A DNA stretch of 64,000 nt, taken from Chlorobium sp. (GTDB lineage Bacteria; Bacteroidota; Chlorobiia; Chlorobiales; Chlorobiaceae). A model generated the notes under the pieces. That model was not told the origin of the DNA. It saw only the letters and a program-made list of their open reading frames with translations, and did no database searches. A program made the translations under genes and the position numbers. Shown here piece by piece: positions 1 through 12,808 of the stretch; within the stretch, counting starts at the first letter, position 1; each line of letters starts with the position of its first letter. The stretch covers positions 1 to 64,000 of the forward strand of contig JANQGE010000117.1 of assembly GCA_028277485.1 (NCBI GenBank), given 5' to 3'.

Positions 1-69
1 CAACAGGAGTTTCAACTCTCATGCCAGCAGGATCAGGCGGCCCTGCAGGAAACCCTCAACTCATTGTAA
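1..69 (+). CDS. C-terminal end of an unidentified upstream gene (partial)
   Basis: Frame 1 is open from the window edge to a TAA at 67-69 and gives 23 residues rich in Gln and Leu, ending QETLNSL. The composition resembles the end of a helical or coiled-coil protein. The family cannot be named from so short a piece, and an accidental open frame is possible. Confidence 0.4.
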   Translation, partial: QQEFQLSCQQDQAALQETLNSL

Positions 70-193
70 TACGTGATGATATCTGCAAGGGAAGCCGCAG
101 GAGACAGGGGAGGGCGCACCAAGGGCAACCCCGCCCGCCTGGTGCGGAAACGGCACAACTGTTTCACAATCGGACAGGTTGGGCGGCGGCGGC

Positions 194-248
194 GGGCACC
201 TCTATTATTTGGTTTGTTATATTCATTGTTTTATCTACATAGAGGTAC
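194..248. repeat. Short member of the GGGCACCTCTAT / ATAGAGGTGCCC intergenic repeat family
   Basis: GGGCACCTCTATTA starts at 194 and an imperfect inverted partner ATAGAGGTAC ends at 248. The termini match those of the larger palindromic repeats at 8160, 30278, 33779, 42033 and 63214, but the inner part is AT-rich and short. It lies in the leader upstream of glyS. Confidence 0.5.
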
Positions 249-345
249 GGCGAGAACCAACATGGGCCGCCAAAAGACCGGGGGGACGGAGCATTCCCGG
301 CTTGCCGGAAGCAACAGGTATCGAACACAACCATCTGACCACACC

Positions 346-1815
346 ATGAGCAATTTGGATACAACACGGGTGCAGAGCGTGGCTCAGTCACCTGAAAAAG
401 TCATGCATAAACTTGTTTCGCTGGCAAAGCGGCGGGGCTTCATCTATCCTTCGTCGGAGATCTACGGAGGCTTGTCCTCCTGTTTTGATTACGGCCCGCT
501 GGGCAGCGAGATGAAGAAACATATCAAGGATCTCTGGTGGACCTCGATGACCCGGAAACATCAGAATATCGTGGGTATAGACGCCTCGATCATGATGAAC
601 CCGACGGTATGGGAAGCCTCCGGCCATGTGGCGAGCTTCAACGACCCGATGATCGACGACAAGACCACGAAGCGGCGCTATAGAGCGGACCACCTGATCG
701 AGAACCATATCGAGAAGCTGCGCCGGGATGGAAAGGAAGAGGATGCGCACAGGGTAAGCACTTACTACGAACGAGCGTCTGAAGCAGGAAATCCAAACAA
801 GGCGTTTTATGATATCATCATCGCCGAGGAAATCAAGGCCCCGGATACCGGATCGTCCGACTGGACGGAGGTGCGGCAATTCAACCTTATGTTTCAGTGC
901 AACATGGGAGCGCTTGCCGAATCTTCGGGCGCCGTTTACCTGCGGCCTGAAACCGCACAGGGCATTTTCGTCAACTTTCACAATGTACGTGAATCGTCCC
1001 GCATGAAGGTGCCGTTCGGTATCGCGCAGATCGGCAAGGCGTTCCGCAACGAGATCGTGAAAGGCAACTTCATCTTCCGCATGGTCGAGTTCGAACAGAT
1101 GGAAATGCAGTACTTTGTAAAGCCCGGTTCCCAGGAGGAAAGTTTTGAGGCATGGCGCGATGAACGATTCAACTGGTACATTGAAAGCCTTGGTGTCAGC
1201 GGGGAGAAGCTCCACTGGTATAAGCACGATAAGCTTGCCCATTACGCCGACCTTGCCTACGACATCAAGTTCGCGTTCCCGTTCGGCATCGAGGAGATCG
1301 AGGGCATTCATTCACGGACCGATTTCGACCTGAAGCAGCATCAGGAGTACTCGGGCAAAAGCATGGAGTATATTGACCAGGCAACCAATGAGCGTTATAT
1401 TCCCTACGTGGTGGAAACCTCGGCCGGCTGTGATCGGCTGTTCCTCGCGCTTCTCTGCGACGCCTACACGGAGGATGTGATCGACGGCGAGCCGCGCGTC
1501 ATGATGAGGTTTTCTCCGAAGATCGCGCCGGTGAAGGCGGCTGTCCTGCCGCTGATGAAGAAAGGAGAGATGAGCGAGAAAGCCGCGAAGCTCCGCGACG
1601 AACTTGCAGAGGATTTCCTGGTCCAATACGACGACGCGGGCTCCATCGGCAAACGCTACCGCCGTCAGGACGAGGTCGGCACGCCGTTTTGTTTCACAGT
1701 CGATCACGAGTCACTGGAAGACAGCGCCGTGACGGTACGTTACCGGGACACCGCGGAGCAGGAGAGGATAGACATCTCGAAAGTAAAGGAATTCCTTGGA
1801 GTGAAACTCGTGTAG
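346..1815 (+). CDS. glyS: Glycyl-tRNA synthetase, homodimeric class II type
   Basis: Charges tRNA-Gly with glycine in the cytoplasm. The 489-residue protein has the class II aminoacyl-tRNA synthetase layout: an N-terminal block with YPSSEIYGG and FDYGPLG, the RPETAQG segment, motif 2 with GKAFRNEI, motif 3 near ETSAGCDRLFLALL, and an anticodon-binding domain at the C-terminus. This is the alpha2 type (gene sometimes called glyQS), not the alpha2beta2 enterobacterial type. The ATG at 346 was chosen because family similarity begins about 20 residues later (KLVSLAKRRGF). The open frame reaches further upstream, but that part is Arg-rich, runs through a repeat and looks non-coding. No clear ribosome binding site is visible. 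ATG 403 is an alternative start. Confidence 0.9.
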   Translation: MSNLDTTRVQSVAQSPEKVMHKLVSLAKRRGFIYPSSEIYGGLSSCFDYGPLGSEMKKHIKDLWWTSMTRKHQNIVGIDASIMMNPTVWEASGHVASFNDPMIDDKTTKRRYRADHLIENHIEKLRRDGKEEDAHRVSTYYERASEAGNPNKAFYDIIIAEEIKAPDTGSSDWTEVRQFNLMFQCNMGALAESSGAVYLRPETAQGIFVNFHNVRESSRMKVPFGIAQIGKAFRNEIVKGNFIFRMVEFEQMEMQYFVKPGSQEESFEAWRDERFNWYIESLGVSGEKLHWYKHDKLAHYADLAYDIKFAFPFGIEEIEGIHSRTDFDLKQHQEYSGKSMEYIDQATNERYIPYVVETSAGCDRLFLALLCDAYTEDVIDGEPRVMMRFSPKIAPVKAAVLPLMKKGEMSEKAAKLRDELAEDFLVQYDDAGSIGKRYRRQDEVGTPFCFTVDHESLEDSAVTVRYRDTAEQERIDISKVKEFLGVKLV

Positions 1816-1867
1816 CAGGGAGGAAGCAGTCGATACTGACACAACATCTTAGATCGTGCAATAAATC

Positions 1868-3004
1868 ATGTATGATGTCGCAGTCATAGGCGGCGGCCCT
1901 TCGGGGGCTGTTGCTGCCGCCGAGCTGGCCAAGACCGGGGTCTCGACGGTACTCATCGAGCGAAACCTTCAAAATGTCAAACCCTGCGGAGGGGCTATTC
2001 CGCTCGGCCTTATAGAGGAGTTCAACATCCCTGACGCACTGGTCGAGAAGAAGCTCTCGAAGATGAGCGTACGCTCACCCAAAGGAAGGATGATCTCCAT
2101 GGAAATGCCCAACGGCTACGTGGGCATGGTCCGTCGTGAACGCTTCGACAGCTATCTGCGTGACAAGGCAAAACGTCATGGGGCAGAGATCATCGAGGCT
2201 CTCGTGAAAGAGATCACACGAAACGGGAAAGGCCATACCATACACCTTTCCAAAAACTTTCCGCCGGTGAAAGCATCCTATATCATCGGTGCAGACGGTG
2301 CAAACTCCAAAACCGCCGAAGAGCTTGGTTTTCCGGACAACGAACTGCAGGTGATCGCCATGCAGCAGCGATTCCACTACTGCAACACACTGGAACCTTA
2401 CGAGGAACTGGTTGAGATCTGGTTTGACGGCGATGTGTCACCGGATTTCTACGGCTGGATATTCCCGAAAACCGACCACATCGCCATCGGAACCGGAACG
2501 GAGTTCCGCAAACACAACCTGAAAGAACTGCAGCACCGCTTCGTGCAGAAAATCGGCATCACGGAAAAACCCTACCTCGACGAGGCCGCAAAGATACCCA
2601 TGAAACCGCGCAAATCCTTTACGCAGGAGAAGGCGATTCTTGTAGGCGACGCTGCGGGGCTGGTCACCCCGGCAAACGGTGAAGGAATATTCTTCGCCAT
2701 GCGTTCCGGCAAACTGGGTGCTCATGCCATGATTGAGCGGATACGCAACAATCAGCCGCTGAAAGCCTATGAGAAAACCTTCAGGAAGCTCTACGCACCG
2801 ATCTTTTTCGGGCTTCAGACGCTGCAGCTGGTGTACTATAAAAGCGACCGCCTGAGAGAAAGTTTCGTGGCGATCTGCGAGGACAGGGACGTGCAGCAAA
2901 TCACCTTTGATTCATACCTGTATAAAAAAATGGCGCCTGCACCCTGGAGTGTGCAGATGAAAATATTCATGAAAAACATCTACCACCTGGTGAAGGGATC
3001 ATAA
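1868..3004 (+). CDS. bchP: Geranylgeranyl reductase (BchP family)
   Basis: FAD-dependent reductase of 378 residues. Family members reduce the geranylgeranyl tail, giving the phytyl tail of (bacterio)chlorophyll. The N-terminus has a Rossmann dinucleotide-binding motif ([16 protein letters not shown]), followed by the PCGGAIP segment typical of BchP/ChlP and a second FAD motif near residue 258 ([18 protein letters not shown]). In a green sulfur bacterium the substrate would be the tail of bacteriochlorophyll a or chlorophyll a. The gene abuts the next one (TAA immediately followed by ATG), so the two are very likely cotranscribed. Archaeal-type lipid geranylgeranyl reductases share the fold, but the PCGGAIP segment and the partner gene favour pigment biosynthesis. 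Confidence 0.85.
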   Translation: MYDVAVIGGGPSGAVAAAELAKTGVSTVLIERNLQNVKPCGGAIPLGLIEEFNIPDALVEKKLSKMSVRSPKGRMISMEMPNGYVGMVRRERFDSYLRDKAKRHGAEIIEALVKEITRNGKGHTIHLSKNFPPVKASYIIGADGANSKTAEELGFPDNELQVIAMQQRFHYCNTLEPYEELVEIWFDGDVSPDFYGWIFPKTDHIAIGTGTEFRKHNLKELQHRFVQKIGITEKPYLDEAAKIPMKPRKSFTQEKAILVGDAAGLVTPANGEGIFFAMRSGKLGAHAMIERIRNNQPLKAYEKTFRKLYAPIFFGLQTLQLVYYKSDRLRESFVAICEDRDVQQITFDSYLYKKMAPAPWSVQMKIFMKNIYHLVKGS

Positions 3005-3694
3005 ATGCTTTTGTCCCTGCCGAACTGGCTGATTCATATTTCGTCTTCCCTCGAATGGGGAATAGCCTCTCTTCTGATGTATCGCTACGGAACGCTGATC
3101 GGCCGGAAAGACGTTCAGCGTTTCGGACTGTTCATGATCCCTCACTGGGTCGGAAGCTGGTTCATACTGGCTTATCACATCAGTGGAGATGCTGTTCCGG
3201 TGCTGCTCGACCTTTCGGAAACCGTGAACCTTTTAGGGAGCATCGCCCTGCTTTATGCGTCACTCGGGATTCTGAAAACCATTAAAGGACAGAGCACGGC
3301 AAGCATCATGGCGGCCGCAGGACTGTTTCTTATTTCGGGAAGACCGCAATCCTATATGGGAGAAGATATTTTCGACTTGATCCTGCAGATCTCCAGCGTG
3401 GTGTACCTCAGCTTTCTGGTCACCCTTGTTTTGATCAGGAAAAGGGACCCCGGTGTTTTTTCCGGCCTGACAGTCGCCGGTTTCTGGTTTTTGCTGGTGT
3501 TTATCGGTGTAACGGTATTCTTCATGTACCTTTCGACGGAAGTCCGCGGCTTTGCGACGCTCACGCACGACGACCTGCTGCACGGGAGTGCCGAAAGCCT
3601 GCTTACCATCAGCAACCTGATGATCGTTCTCGGCATTCACCGCCAGATCAAACAGTTCAAGAAACAGGGAGGAAGCACTGCTCCTAAGGACTGA
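3005..3694 (+). CDS. Ycf49-like (DUF2499) membrane protein
   Basis: 229 residues with about six hydrophobic segments, hence an integral membrane protein. The N-terminus (LSLPNWLIHISSSLEWGIA) and the following IPHWVGSWFILAYH and LLGSIALLYAS parts resemble the Ycf49/DUF2499 proteins of cyanobacteria and plastids, which lack an established biochemical function. The start codon follows the stop of bchP with no gap, so translation is probably coupled and the protein may assist BchP or the pigment machinery. That link is inference. The 3' end overlaps the convergent ctpA gene by 11 bp. Confidence 0.65.
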   Translation: MLLSLPNWLIHISSSLEWGIASLLMYRYGTLIGRKDVQRFGLFMIPHWVGSWFILAYHISGDAVPVLLDLSETVNLLGSIALLYASLGILKTIKGQSTASIMAAAGLFLISGRPQSYMGEDIFDLILQISSVVYLSFLVTLVLIRKRDPGVFSGLTVAGFWFLLVFIGVTVFFMYLSTEVRGFATLTHDDLLHGSAESLLTISNLMIVLGIHRQIKQFKKQGGSTAPKD

Positions 3695-5375
3695 GAATCT
3701 TCCGGTACTCCTTGGAGTCCTGCAGAATTGCAAGGGCCTTTTTGACGACAGGGTCCCGCTCGATGCTGCTCTTGCGGGCAGCTTCTTCATCGAAGTGACG
3801 CATGATCTCCTGTTCGAGGGCAAGTGCGATATTTTCCGATTCTTTCACTTTCTGCTTCCCTGCAAGAATCTTCATCTCGCTTTCCAGGGAGTCAACCAGC
3901 GTTTCTATCTTGCCGGCAAGACCACCTGACTGACCCCGCAGCTTTTTCTTCACGTCATCCATGAGAAGCTCGGGCTCGGTACTGTAGCTGAAATCCTCGT
4001 GTTCGAGGAAACGCTCAAAGTCGGCCATCATGGCGCTCCTGTCTATACCGCCGGCGGGAAGAGAATCATTCGACGCCCTGAATTTATTGGCATAGCGGAA
4101 CAGCATTCCTGCCTTGCGCAAAGCCGCCTGATACTTGCCGAGCGTATCCCCTTCAATCCGGATATCGGGCAGAATACCTCCTCCGCCGTATACTTTGCGC
4201 CCGTTCCTGGTATAGAATATCTCTTCATCTTCCGGCTTCTCCGGCCGCTCCATAACCTCGCGTACCCCTCCGGTCCAGTCATGCTGCTTCTGGATCAGGC
4301 GGCCTGAAGGAGTGTAGTACTTGGCGGTAGTCATCTTCAGCTTACAGTCATAGGGAAGACCGATAACTGACTGCACCGAACCTTTGCCGTAGGAGCGGTC
4401 GCCGATAATCACACCACGGTCAAGCTCCTGGATTGCACCGGCAACAATTTCCGATGCTGACGCGCTGTTCTCGTTGATCAGTACGGCAAGAGGAAGCCTC
4501 CTCACAACAGGCACCCGCTGAGTTTGATAACCTGTCTCTTTTTCAGGATAACGGCCTATGGTGGAAACAACCTGGCTGCCTTTATCGACAAACAGTCCGG
4601 AAACGTCGACCGCAACGTCAAGTAACCCGCCGGGATTGTTGCGCAGGTCAAGAATCACGCCCTCCATGGGACGATTGTTGATTCTCGCCGCAACGTTTAT
4701 CTCATGGATTGCCTGGCTGAGCTCACTTGCGCTCCGGTTGCCGAATGTATTCATCTCAAAATAGCCGACGGTTCCGAACAGCCCTGCATAGCGTATACTG
4801 TTTACCCTTACTTCCTGACGGGTAAGCCGGAACCGCATATTTTTCTTCTGCCCGTACCGTTCAACAGAGAGAGTAACATCGCTTCCGGGAAGACCTTTTA
4901 TGAAGGTTTTTACTTCATCGAGTTCCTTTCCCTCAATGGAATGCTCGTCAACCATCACAACCCGGTCGCCAACACGCAGCCCGGATTTTGACGCCGGTGC
5001 ACCGTCGATTACCGACACGATATAGATATCACCGGCAATTTTGGCGATTCTGACACCGACACCGGCATACTGCCCGCTGGTCAGTTCTCCCAGCTCAACC
5101 GATTCTTTTTCATCAAGAAATACCGTATAGGGATCGAGGGTTTCAAGCATGCCGTCTATACCGGCATACATGAACTCGGCTGTGTTGATGCCGTCAACAT
5201 AGTTTTCAGAGACTCCCCGGTAAACTTCACCGAGCAGGTCTATGTTTTTTGCAATGGAAAAGTATTCGCTCTCCCGGTTTTCGGCAGGCTTCATCGCGGT
5301 TCCCGTACAGACGAGCACCGATACAAGAACCAGAATCATCCTCTGATAAGGCCTCTTTATGACTTTGAGTTTCAT
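3684..5375 (-). CDS. ctpA: Carboxy-terminal processing protease (S41 family)
   Basis: Periplasmic serine protease of 563 residues. It has an N-terminal hydrophobic segment (residues about 12-25, a signal peptide or anchor), a PDZ domain (about 100-175, starting GVGVRIAKIAGDIY), and the S41 catalytic domain. The Ser is in NENSASASEI (301-310) and the Lys is K331 in SYGKGSVQ. Proteins of this family trim C-termini and degrade damaged envelope proteins; in phototrophs CtpA homologues also mature photosynthetic proteins. The C-terminal 150 residues are helical and charged, as in Bacteroidetes/Chlorobi members. The gene ends 11 bp inside the convergent Ycf49-like gene and starts 43 bp after dapD. 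Confidence 0.88.
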   Translation of the reverse strand: MKLKVIKRPYQRMILVLVSVLVCTGTAMKPAENRESEYFSIAKNIDLLGEVYRGVSENYVDGINTAEFMYAGIDGMLETLDPYTVFLDEKESVELGELTSGQYAGVGVRIAKIAGDIYIVSVIDGAPASKSGLRVGDRVVMVDEHSIEGKELDEVKTFIKGLPGSDVTLSVERYGQKKNMRFRLTRQEVRVNSIRYAGLFGTVGYFEMNTFGNRSASELSQAIHEINVAARINNRPMEGVILDLRNNPGGLLDVAVDVSGLFVDKGSQVVSTIGRYPEKETGYQTQRVPVVRRLPLAVLINENSASASEIVAGAIQELDRGVIIGDRSYGKGSVQSVIGLPYDCKLKMTTAKYYTPSGRLIQKQHDWTGGVREVMERPEKPEDEEIFYTRNGRKVYGGGGILPDIRIEGDTLGKYQAALRKAGMLFRYANKFRASNDSLPAGGIDRSAMMADFERFLEHEDFSYSTEPELLMDDVKKKLRGQSGGLAGKIETLVDSLESEMKILAGKQKVKESENIALALEQEIMRHFDEEAARKSSIERDPVVKKALAILQDSKEYRKILSP

Positions 5376-5418
5376 ACCTGCTGGTATCTTTGAGCGTTCC
5401 CTGTATCAGCAACAGCGG

Positions 5419-6276
5419 TCAGCGCAATGCGTCTTCCAGTGCCGTGGCACTGTCTGTTTTTTCATCCCTGTACTTGATGATCAAAGGAGTATAGACCGAG
5501 AGACCGTGTTGGACGGCAAAGTCCCCTTTCATCTTTCTGGAACCTGCAACAACCACTGCCCCTTCAGGGATTGTAAGGGGAACATCTTCTGTTTTCCTGA
5601 TAATACGGTTATGAACCACATCATAAACCGGAGTCGAGCCGTTGAGAATGACACCAGTGCCGATAACCGCCCGCTCGCGGACTATCGAGCCTTCATAGAT
5701 ACCGCAGTTGCCGCCTACCATGACATCGTCTTCAATGATGACCGGCACAGCTCCAACAGGCTCGAGTACACCGCCTATCTGCACTGCAGCGGAAAGGTGA
5801 ACGTTTCGGCCAACCTGCGCACAGCTTCCGACAAGAGCGTGGGAGTCAATCATGCTGCCCGCATCAACATGCGCGCCGACGTTGACATACGCCGGGGGCA
5901 TCACCACTACGGAAGAAGCCAGATAAGCACCGTCCCTGACAGAAGACCCGCCGGGAACGATACGGATGCTGTCTTCCCTGCGAAAACGCCTGACAGGATA
6001 GGTATCTTTGTCAACAAATGTCCAGTCATGGCCGTCCGGAAACTTAATCGAACTTTCCTGCAAAACACCCAGTTTCATGCCAAGCAGAATGCCCTGTTTT
6101 ACCCACGGATTGACCTGCCACCGGCCGTCCTCTTTTTCCGCAGCCCTTGCCGAGCCGTCGTTCAACAGGCTCTTGAAAGCTGTAAACACATCACGCGCTT
6201 CAGCATGTTTCTGCAGATCAGGGGCCGCCAAGTCTGCCAGCTTTTCTATGCTTTTTCTTACTTCCTCCAGTTGCAT
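5419..6276 (-). CDS. dapD: 2,3,4,5-tetrahydropyridine-2,6-dicarboxylate N-succinyltransferase
   Basis: Transfers succinyl from succinyl-CoA to tetrahydrodipicolinate in the lysine/diaminopimelate pathway. The 285-residue protein carries a left-handed beta-helix of hexapeptide repeats (from about residue 120, with [28 protein letters not shown] spacing) and the conserved GGVLEP and GGNCGIYEG stretches. The ATG at 6276 ([13 protein letters not shown]) matches family N-termini; the longer open frame to 6390 adds an unlikely Cys/Phe-rich leader. The product fits MurE further along, whose DNPR motif indicates meso-DAP use. Confidence 0.88.
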   Translation of the reverse strand: MQLEEVRKSIEKLADLAAPDLQKHAEARDVFTAFKSLLNDGSARAAEKEDGRWQVNPWVKQGILLGMKLGVLQESSIKFPDGHDWTFVDKDTYPVRRFRREDSIRIVPGGSSVRDGAYLASSVVVMPPAYVNVGAHVDAGSMIDSHALVGSCAQVGRNVHLSAAVQIGGVLEPVGAVPVIIEDDVMVGGNCGIYEGSIVRERAVIGTGVILNGSTPVYDVVHNRIIRKTEDVPLTIPEGAVVVAGSRKMKGDFAVQHGLSVYTPLIIKYRDEKTDSATALEDALR

Positions 6277-6440
6277 AAATCGAAAGATAGTGATTAGAGT
6301 AGTGCACGGAACATCAATACACGAGAACTTGTCAAGGAGTGCCCGGAAACCGAAACGGAGTGCATGTTTGAATACACAGGAGCATCGCACATCTGAACAC
6401 GACGCAGAGATCGGGCAAAAAAGCCATGTATCGAGGGCCC

Positions 6441-8114
6441 CTACAGCTCACTGTACTCCGCCGTTACATCCTCGCTGTTTTTCCGCGTGTAAAACCGGAA
6501 ATCGTCACTCCTCAGACTCTCGTCATGCTTTATCCTGACAAAGAGCATATGCTGAAGAAACCATTTCAGCTCTATGTTGTGATCGGCGGTTCTCAGCGGA
6601 TCGGCAACCGTAGGGCTTACATACAGATCGAGCTGCTGAAACCGCACTTTCTGCTGGAGCGCGTATTTCCTGAGCCAGCGTTCAACCTGGTTAATAGTTG
6701 TGCAACGTGCCTGTACCACTCCGGAACCACCGCATGCCGGACACTGGTCACCCATTCGCTGCATGAGACTGGGCCTTATTCTTTCACGGGTAATTTGCAT
6801 CAACCCGAAATCGGACATGGGGAGAATGTTTGATTTTGCACGGTCATGGCGCAACTCGTTTTTCATCGCGTCATAGACCTTCTTGGCGTTTTTCGGATCA
6901 AGCATGTCGATAAAGTCAACAACGATAATACCCCCGATATCCCTCAGCCTGAGCTGACGGACGATCTCCCTGGCAGCCTCGAGGTTGGTTTTCAGGGAGT
7001 TTTCCTCCTGCTCTTTCTTAGCCGCGTAGCGACCGCTGTTAACGTCGATGACAACCATTGCCTCGGTATGCTCTATAATGATATATCCTCCCGATTTCAG
7101 CCACACTTTCCGGGAAAATATCGACTCGACATCCTTGGCGACGCCATACCCTTCAAAAAGCGGAAGCTTGCCCTGATAGAGGGTGACATGTTTCTCCATC
7201 TCAGGTGCTGCCCACCGGATATAGTTCAATGTTTCCTTGTAAATACCCGGCGAGTTGGCAACAACTTCTGTAACGTCGTTTGTAAGAGAGTCACGCAGCA
7301 CGCTGGAAATAATGGTATCCTCTTTGAAGATGAGCTGCGGGGGATTGGCATCCCTCAGCTTCTCCTCGATCTGCTCCCATTTTACAAGCAGCTTTTCGAG
7401 GTCCTTTTTCAGAAGCTCTTCTTCCTGATGTTCCGCAACAGTTCTGATGATGGCGCCGAAACCCTCGGGCAGCATCGAACGGACAAGCTTTTTAAGCCTG
7501 GAACGCTCCTTGCGGGAGACAACACGGCGGGAGACCGCAATCTGACCGCCGCCGAAAGGAAGCAGGACCATAAAACGCCCTGCAATGGTAATATCCGAGG
7601 TTAAACGCGACCCCTTGTTGCCGATCGGCTCCTTGATAACCTGAACGAGGATCGAATCATTGGGCTTAAGCTTGCTTGCGATCATCTGGGTGTACGACTG
7701 CCTCCTTCGGTCAGCCCCGTTGCTCTTGCCGTTTTTCTGCCCGTTTCCCGAGCCGGAGGCTTTTGATGCTGTCTCCCGCGGCCCCCTCTCTTCGCCATTC
7801 CCCTCTCCCGCGTTGTCTCCATTACCGTTCTCGTCGTCATCATCATCTTCTATGAGCGCACGGTAATCCTCTGTAGTGGTTCCCACGTCGGAAAAATGCA
7901 GAAATCCGTCCGACTTCTGCCCGATATCAACAAACGCAGCCTTGAGCCCCTCAATAACCTTGTGCACCCTGCCGAGATATATGTCGCCGATGCTGCGCAA
8001 GCTGTCCGGACGTTCGATTACCAGCTCCGCCAAACGGCCCTCTTCAACCAGAGCAACCTGGATCTCGTCACCGGACTTGTTCATCAGCAGCTGCTTTTTC
8101 ACAGTCTTCCTCAT
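6441..8114 (-). CDS. rng: Ribonuclease G/E family endoribonuclease
   Basis: RNA-processing enzyme of 557 residues. It has an N-terminal S1 domain ([32 protein letters not shown]), an RNase H-like and DNase I-like catalytic part with [10 protein letters not shown] and [11 protein letters not shown] (the catalytic Asp residues), and the Zn-link CPACGGSG. A low-complexity insert of about 50 residues (residues about 90-145: poly-Asp, then Gly/Asn/Ser/Lys-rich) interrupts the S1 domain. The lack of a long C-terminal scaffold makes it RNase G-like. It is transcribed away from rnhB, with a palindromic repeat between the two promoters. Confidence 0.9.
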   Translation of the reverse strand: MRKTVKKQLLMNKSGDEIQVALVEEGRLAELVIERPDSLRSIGDIYLGRVHKVIEGLKAAFVDIGQKSDGFLHFSDVGTTTEDYRALIEDDDDDENGNGDNAGEGNGEERGPRETASKASGSGNGQKNGKSNGADRRRQSYTQMIASKLKPNDSILVQVIKEPIGNKGSRLTSDITIAGRFMVLLPFGGGQIAVSRRVVSRKERSRLKKLVRSMLPEGFGAIIRTVAEHQEEELLKKDLEKLLVKWEQIEEKLRDANPPQLIFKEDTIISSVLRDSLTNDVTEVVANSPGIYKETLNYIRWAAPEMEKHVTLYQGKLPLFEGYGVAKDVESIFSRKVWLKSGGYIIIEHTEAMVVIDVNSGRYAAKKEQEENSLKTNLEAAREIVRQLRLRDIGGIIVVDFIDMLDPKNAKKVYDAMKNELRHDRAKSNILPMSDFGLMQITRERIRPSLMQRMGDQCPACGGSGVVQARCTTINQVERWLRKYALQQKVRFQQLDLYVSPTVADPLRTADHNIELKWFLQHMLFVRIKHDESLRSDDFRFYTRKNSEDVTAEYSEL

Positions 8115-8159
8115 TACATAACCTCTAAAATTTTATTTCCCTATTTCACCCGCTCCTAC

Positions 8160-8272
8160 GGGAACCTCTCTTCATTGTCGTGAGTGCTACGAGGCGGACG
8201 CGGAGCGCAGAACCCTTCTCCTATGCGCTCAACGAAGTAATCGAGACACGTAACAAATTAATAGCGGTTCCC
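8160..8272. repeat. Palindromic intergenic repeat, about 113 bp
   Basis: Starts GGGAACCTCT (8160) and ends AATAGCGGTTCCC (8260-8272), so the ends form an imperfect inverted repeat. The inside has the family core: GTCGTGAGTG, GAGGCGGACGCGGAGCGCAGAA, a CCTTCTCCTATGCGCTCAACGAAG-like part, then ACAAATTAATAG. The copy at 42033-42144 is its close match in the opposite orientation. It fills the divergent gap between rng and rnhB. Confidence 0.75.
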
Positions 8273-8346
8273 TTATGAAATGTAACCCGTATTATTTAAC
8301 ATTTTTGTTAAAAGCACAAATTTTCATCGCTTTTCTTGGCTGCTCC

Positions 8347-9012
8347 ATGCAGCAAAACAGCGATGGGGCAAAGTCCAAATGCAGCCTCTTGTTACTATCA
8401 ACCGCGGAATACGAGGAAAAATTCTGGCCCGGAAACAAAAGGGTTTGCGGTATTGACGAGGCGGGCCGAGGCCCTCTGGCCGGACCGGTTGTGGCCGCCG
8501 CCGTTGTTTTCCCCCGGTTTTTCAAGCCGGAAGGGGTTCTGTGCGAACTGAACGATTCAAAAAGCCTCTCGCCGGAACAGCGAGAAACGCTGGCACAGGC
8601 AATAGTGGATTCCGCCGAAGATTTCAGCATATCGGCTATCGATCATCTCACGATCGACCGCGTGAACATCTTTCGGGCAACCATGCTTGCCATGAACAGG
8701 GCGGCCGAGTCACTGAAACAGCTGCCGGACGCGATGATGATTGACGGCAACCGTTTCACGCCACACCTGCCTATCCCTTACATGACCATTGTCAAGGGCG
8801 ACGCAAAAGTTTTCTCCATTGCTGCCGCATCGATACTGGCAAAAACCCGCCGTGACCGCATAATGAGGGAATACGGCCGCCAATACCCGAGCTACGGATT
8901 CGAGAAGCATTTCGGCTACCCGACGCGGGCGCATATCGAGGCCATTGCGGAGCATGGACGCTGCCCCCTTCACAGGAAAAGCTTCAGGTTGAAGGTACTT
9001 GGCGAAAAATAA
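8347..9012 (+). CDS. rnhB: Ribonuclease HII
   Basis: Cleaves RNA in RNA-DNA hybrids and incises at single ribonucleotides in DNA. It has the RNase HII signature [20 protein letters not shown] with the catalytic D-E pair, then [16 protein letters not shown] and the late metal-binding region [12 protein letters not shown]. The start is uncertain. An ATG at 8275 would add 24 residues and lies only 3 bp beyond the repeat end, while ATG 8347 gives 221 residues, closer to family length. A TTG near 8389 is also possible. The gene is followed 14 bp later by yraN. Confidence 0.88.
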   Translation: MQQNSDGAKSKCSLLLLSTAEYEEKFWPGNKRVCGIDEAGRGPLAGPVVAAAVVFPRFFKPEGVLCELNDSKSLSPEQRETLAQAIVDSAEDFSISAIDHLTIDRVNIFRATMLAMNRAAESLKQLPDAMMIDGNRFTPHLPIPYMTIVKGDAKVFSIAAASILAKTRRDRIMREYGRQYPSYGFEKHFGYPTRAHIEAIAEHGRCPLHRKSFRLKVLGEK

Positions 9013-9026
9013 CGGAACCGGAACCC

Positions 9027-9416
9027 ATGTCATCTATTCCGCATGATCTCGGACGCCAGGGAGAAATTACCGCGGTTTCCCACCTTGTTGAAAAAGGCTA
9101 CAGAATCCTGCACCGGAACTACCGCTACCGCCGCAACGAGATCGACATTATTGCCATGGACAAAAACACTCTCTGCTTTATCGAGGTGAAAACAAGGTCG
9201 TCCGACGTAAAAGGTCATCCGCTCGAAGCGGTCGCGCCGGATAAACAGAAAGAGATCATCAGGGCGGCATCCGCCTATCTGACCGGTCTCCCTGGTCCCG
9301 AACCGGATTGCCGGTTCGATGTGATTGCAATTATTGCGTATACGTTCGTTAACGGTAAAATCAGCGACTTCGACCTGGAACATGTTGTCGATGCGTTCAT
9401 GGTTGACCTGGGCTGA
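9027..9416 (+). CDS. yraN: YraN/UPF0102 family endonuclease-like protein
   Basis: Small protein of 129 residues with a restriction-endonuclease-like fold signature: [28 protein letters not shown] (E-I-D), [10 protein letters not shown] (E-x-K). YraN proteins commonly follow rnhB, as here, with a 14-bp gap. The cellular role is not settled; a link to DNA recombination or repair has been proposed from the fold and the gene neighbourhood. Confidence 0.85.
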   Translation: MSSIPHDLGRQGEITAVSHLVEKGYRILHRNYRYRRNEIDIIAMDKNTLCFIEVKTRSSDVKGHPLEAVAPDKQKEIIRAASAYLTGLPGPEPDCRFDVIAIIAYTFVNGKISDFDLEHVVDAFMVDLG

Positions 9417-9489
9417 ACGTTTCCGGACAGAAATATTCCCTGATCCGGAAAGGATCGATAACCTTGACCGGCATGGGATATCAGGGTAA

Positions 9490-12792
<3,303 letters not shown>

Positions 12793-12808
12793 AATCCTCT
12801 GACTTTAC

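Noticed and set aside
115..146. CGCACCA/TGGTGCG hairpin upstream of glyS as a T-box or terminator
   Set aside because: No T-box consensus, no T-run, loop of 18 bases; too weak to call.
388..1311. 307-residue minus-strand open frame
   Set aside because: Antisense to the conserved glyS gene, no family features; open because of GC-rich codons on the other strand.
5359..6297. 312-residue plus-strand open frame
   Set aside because: Antisense to dapD, no recognisable motifs.
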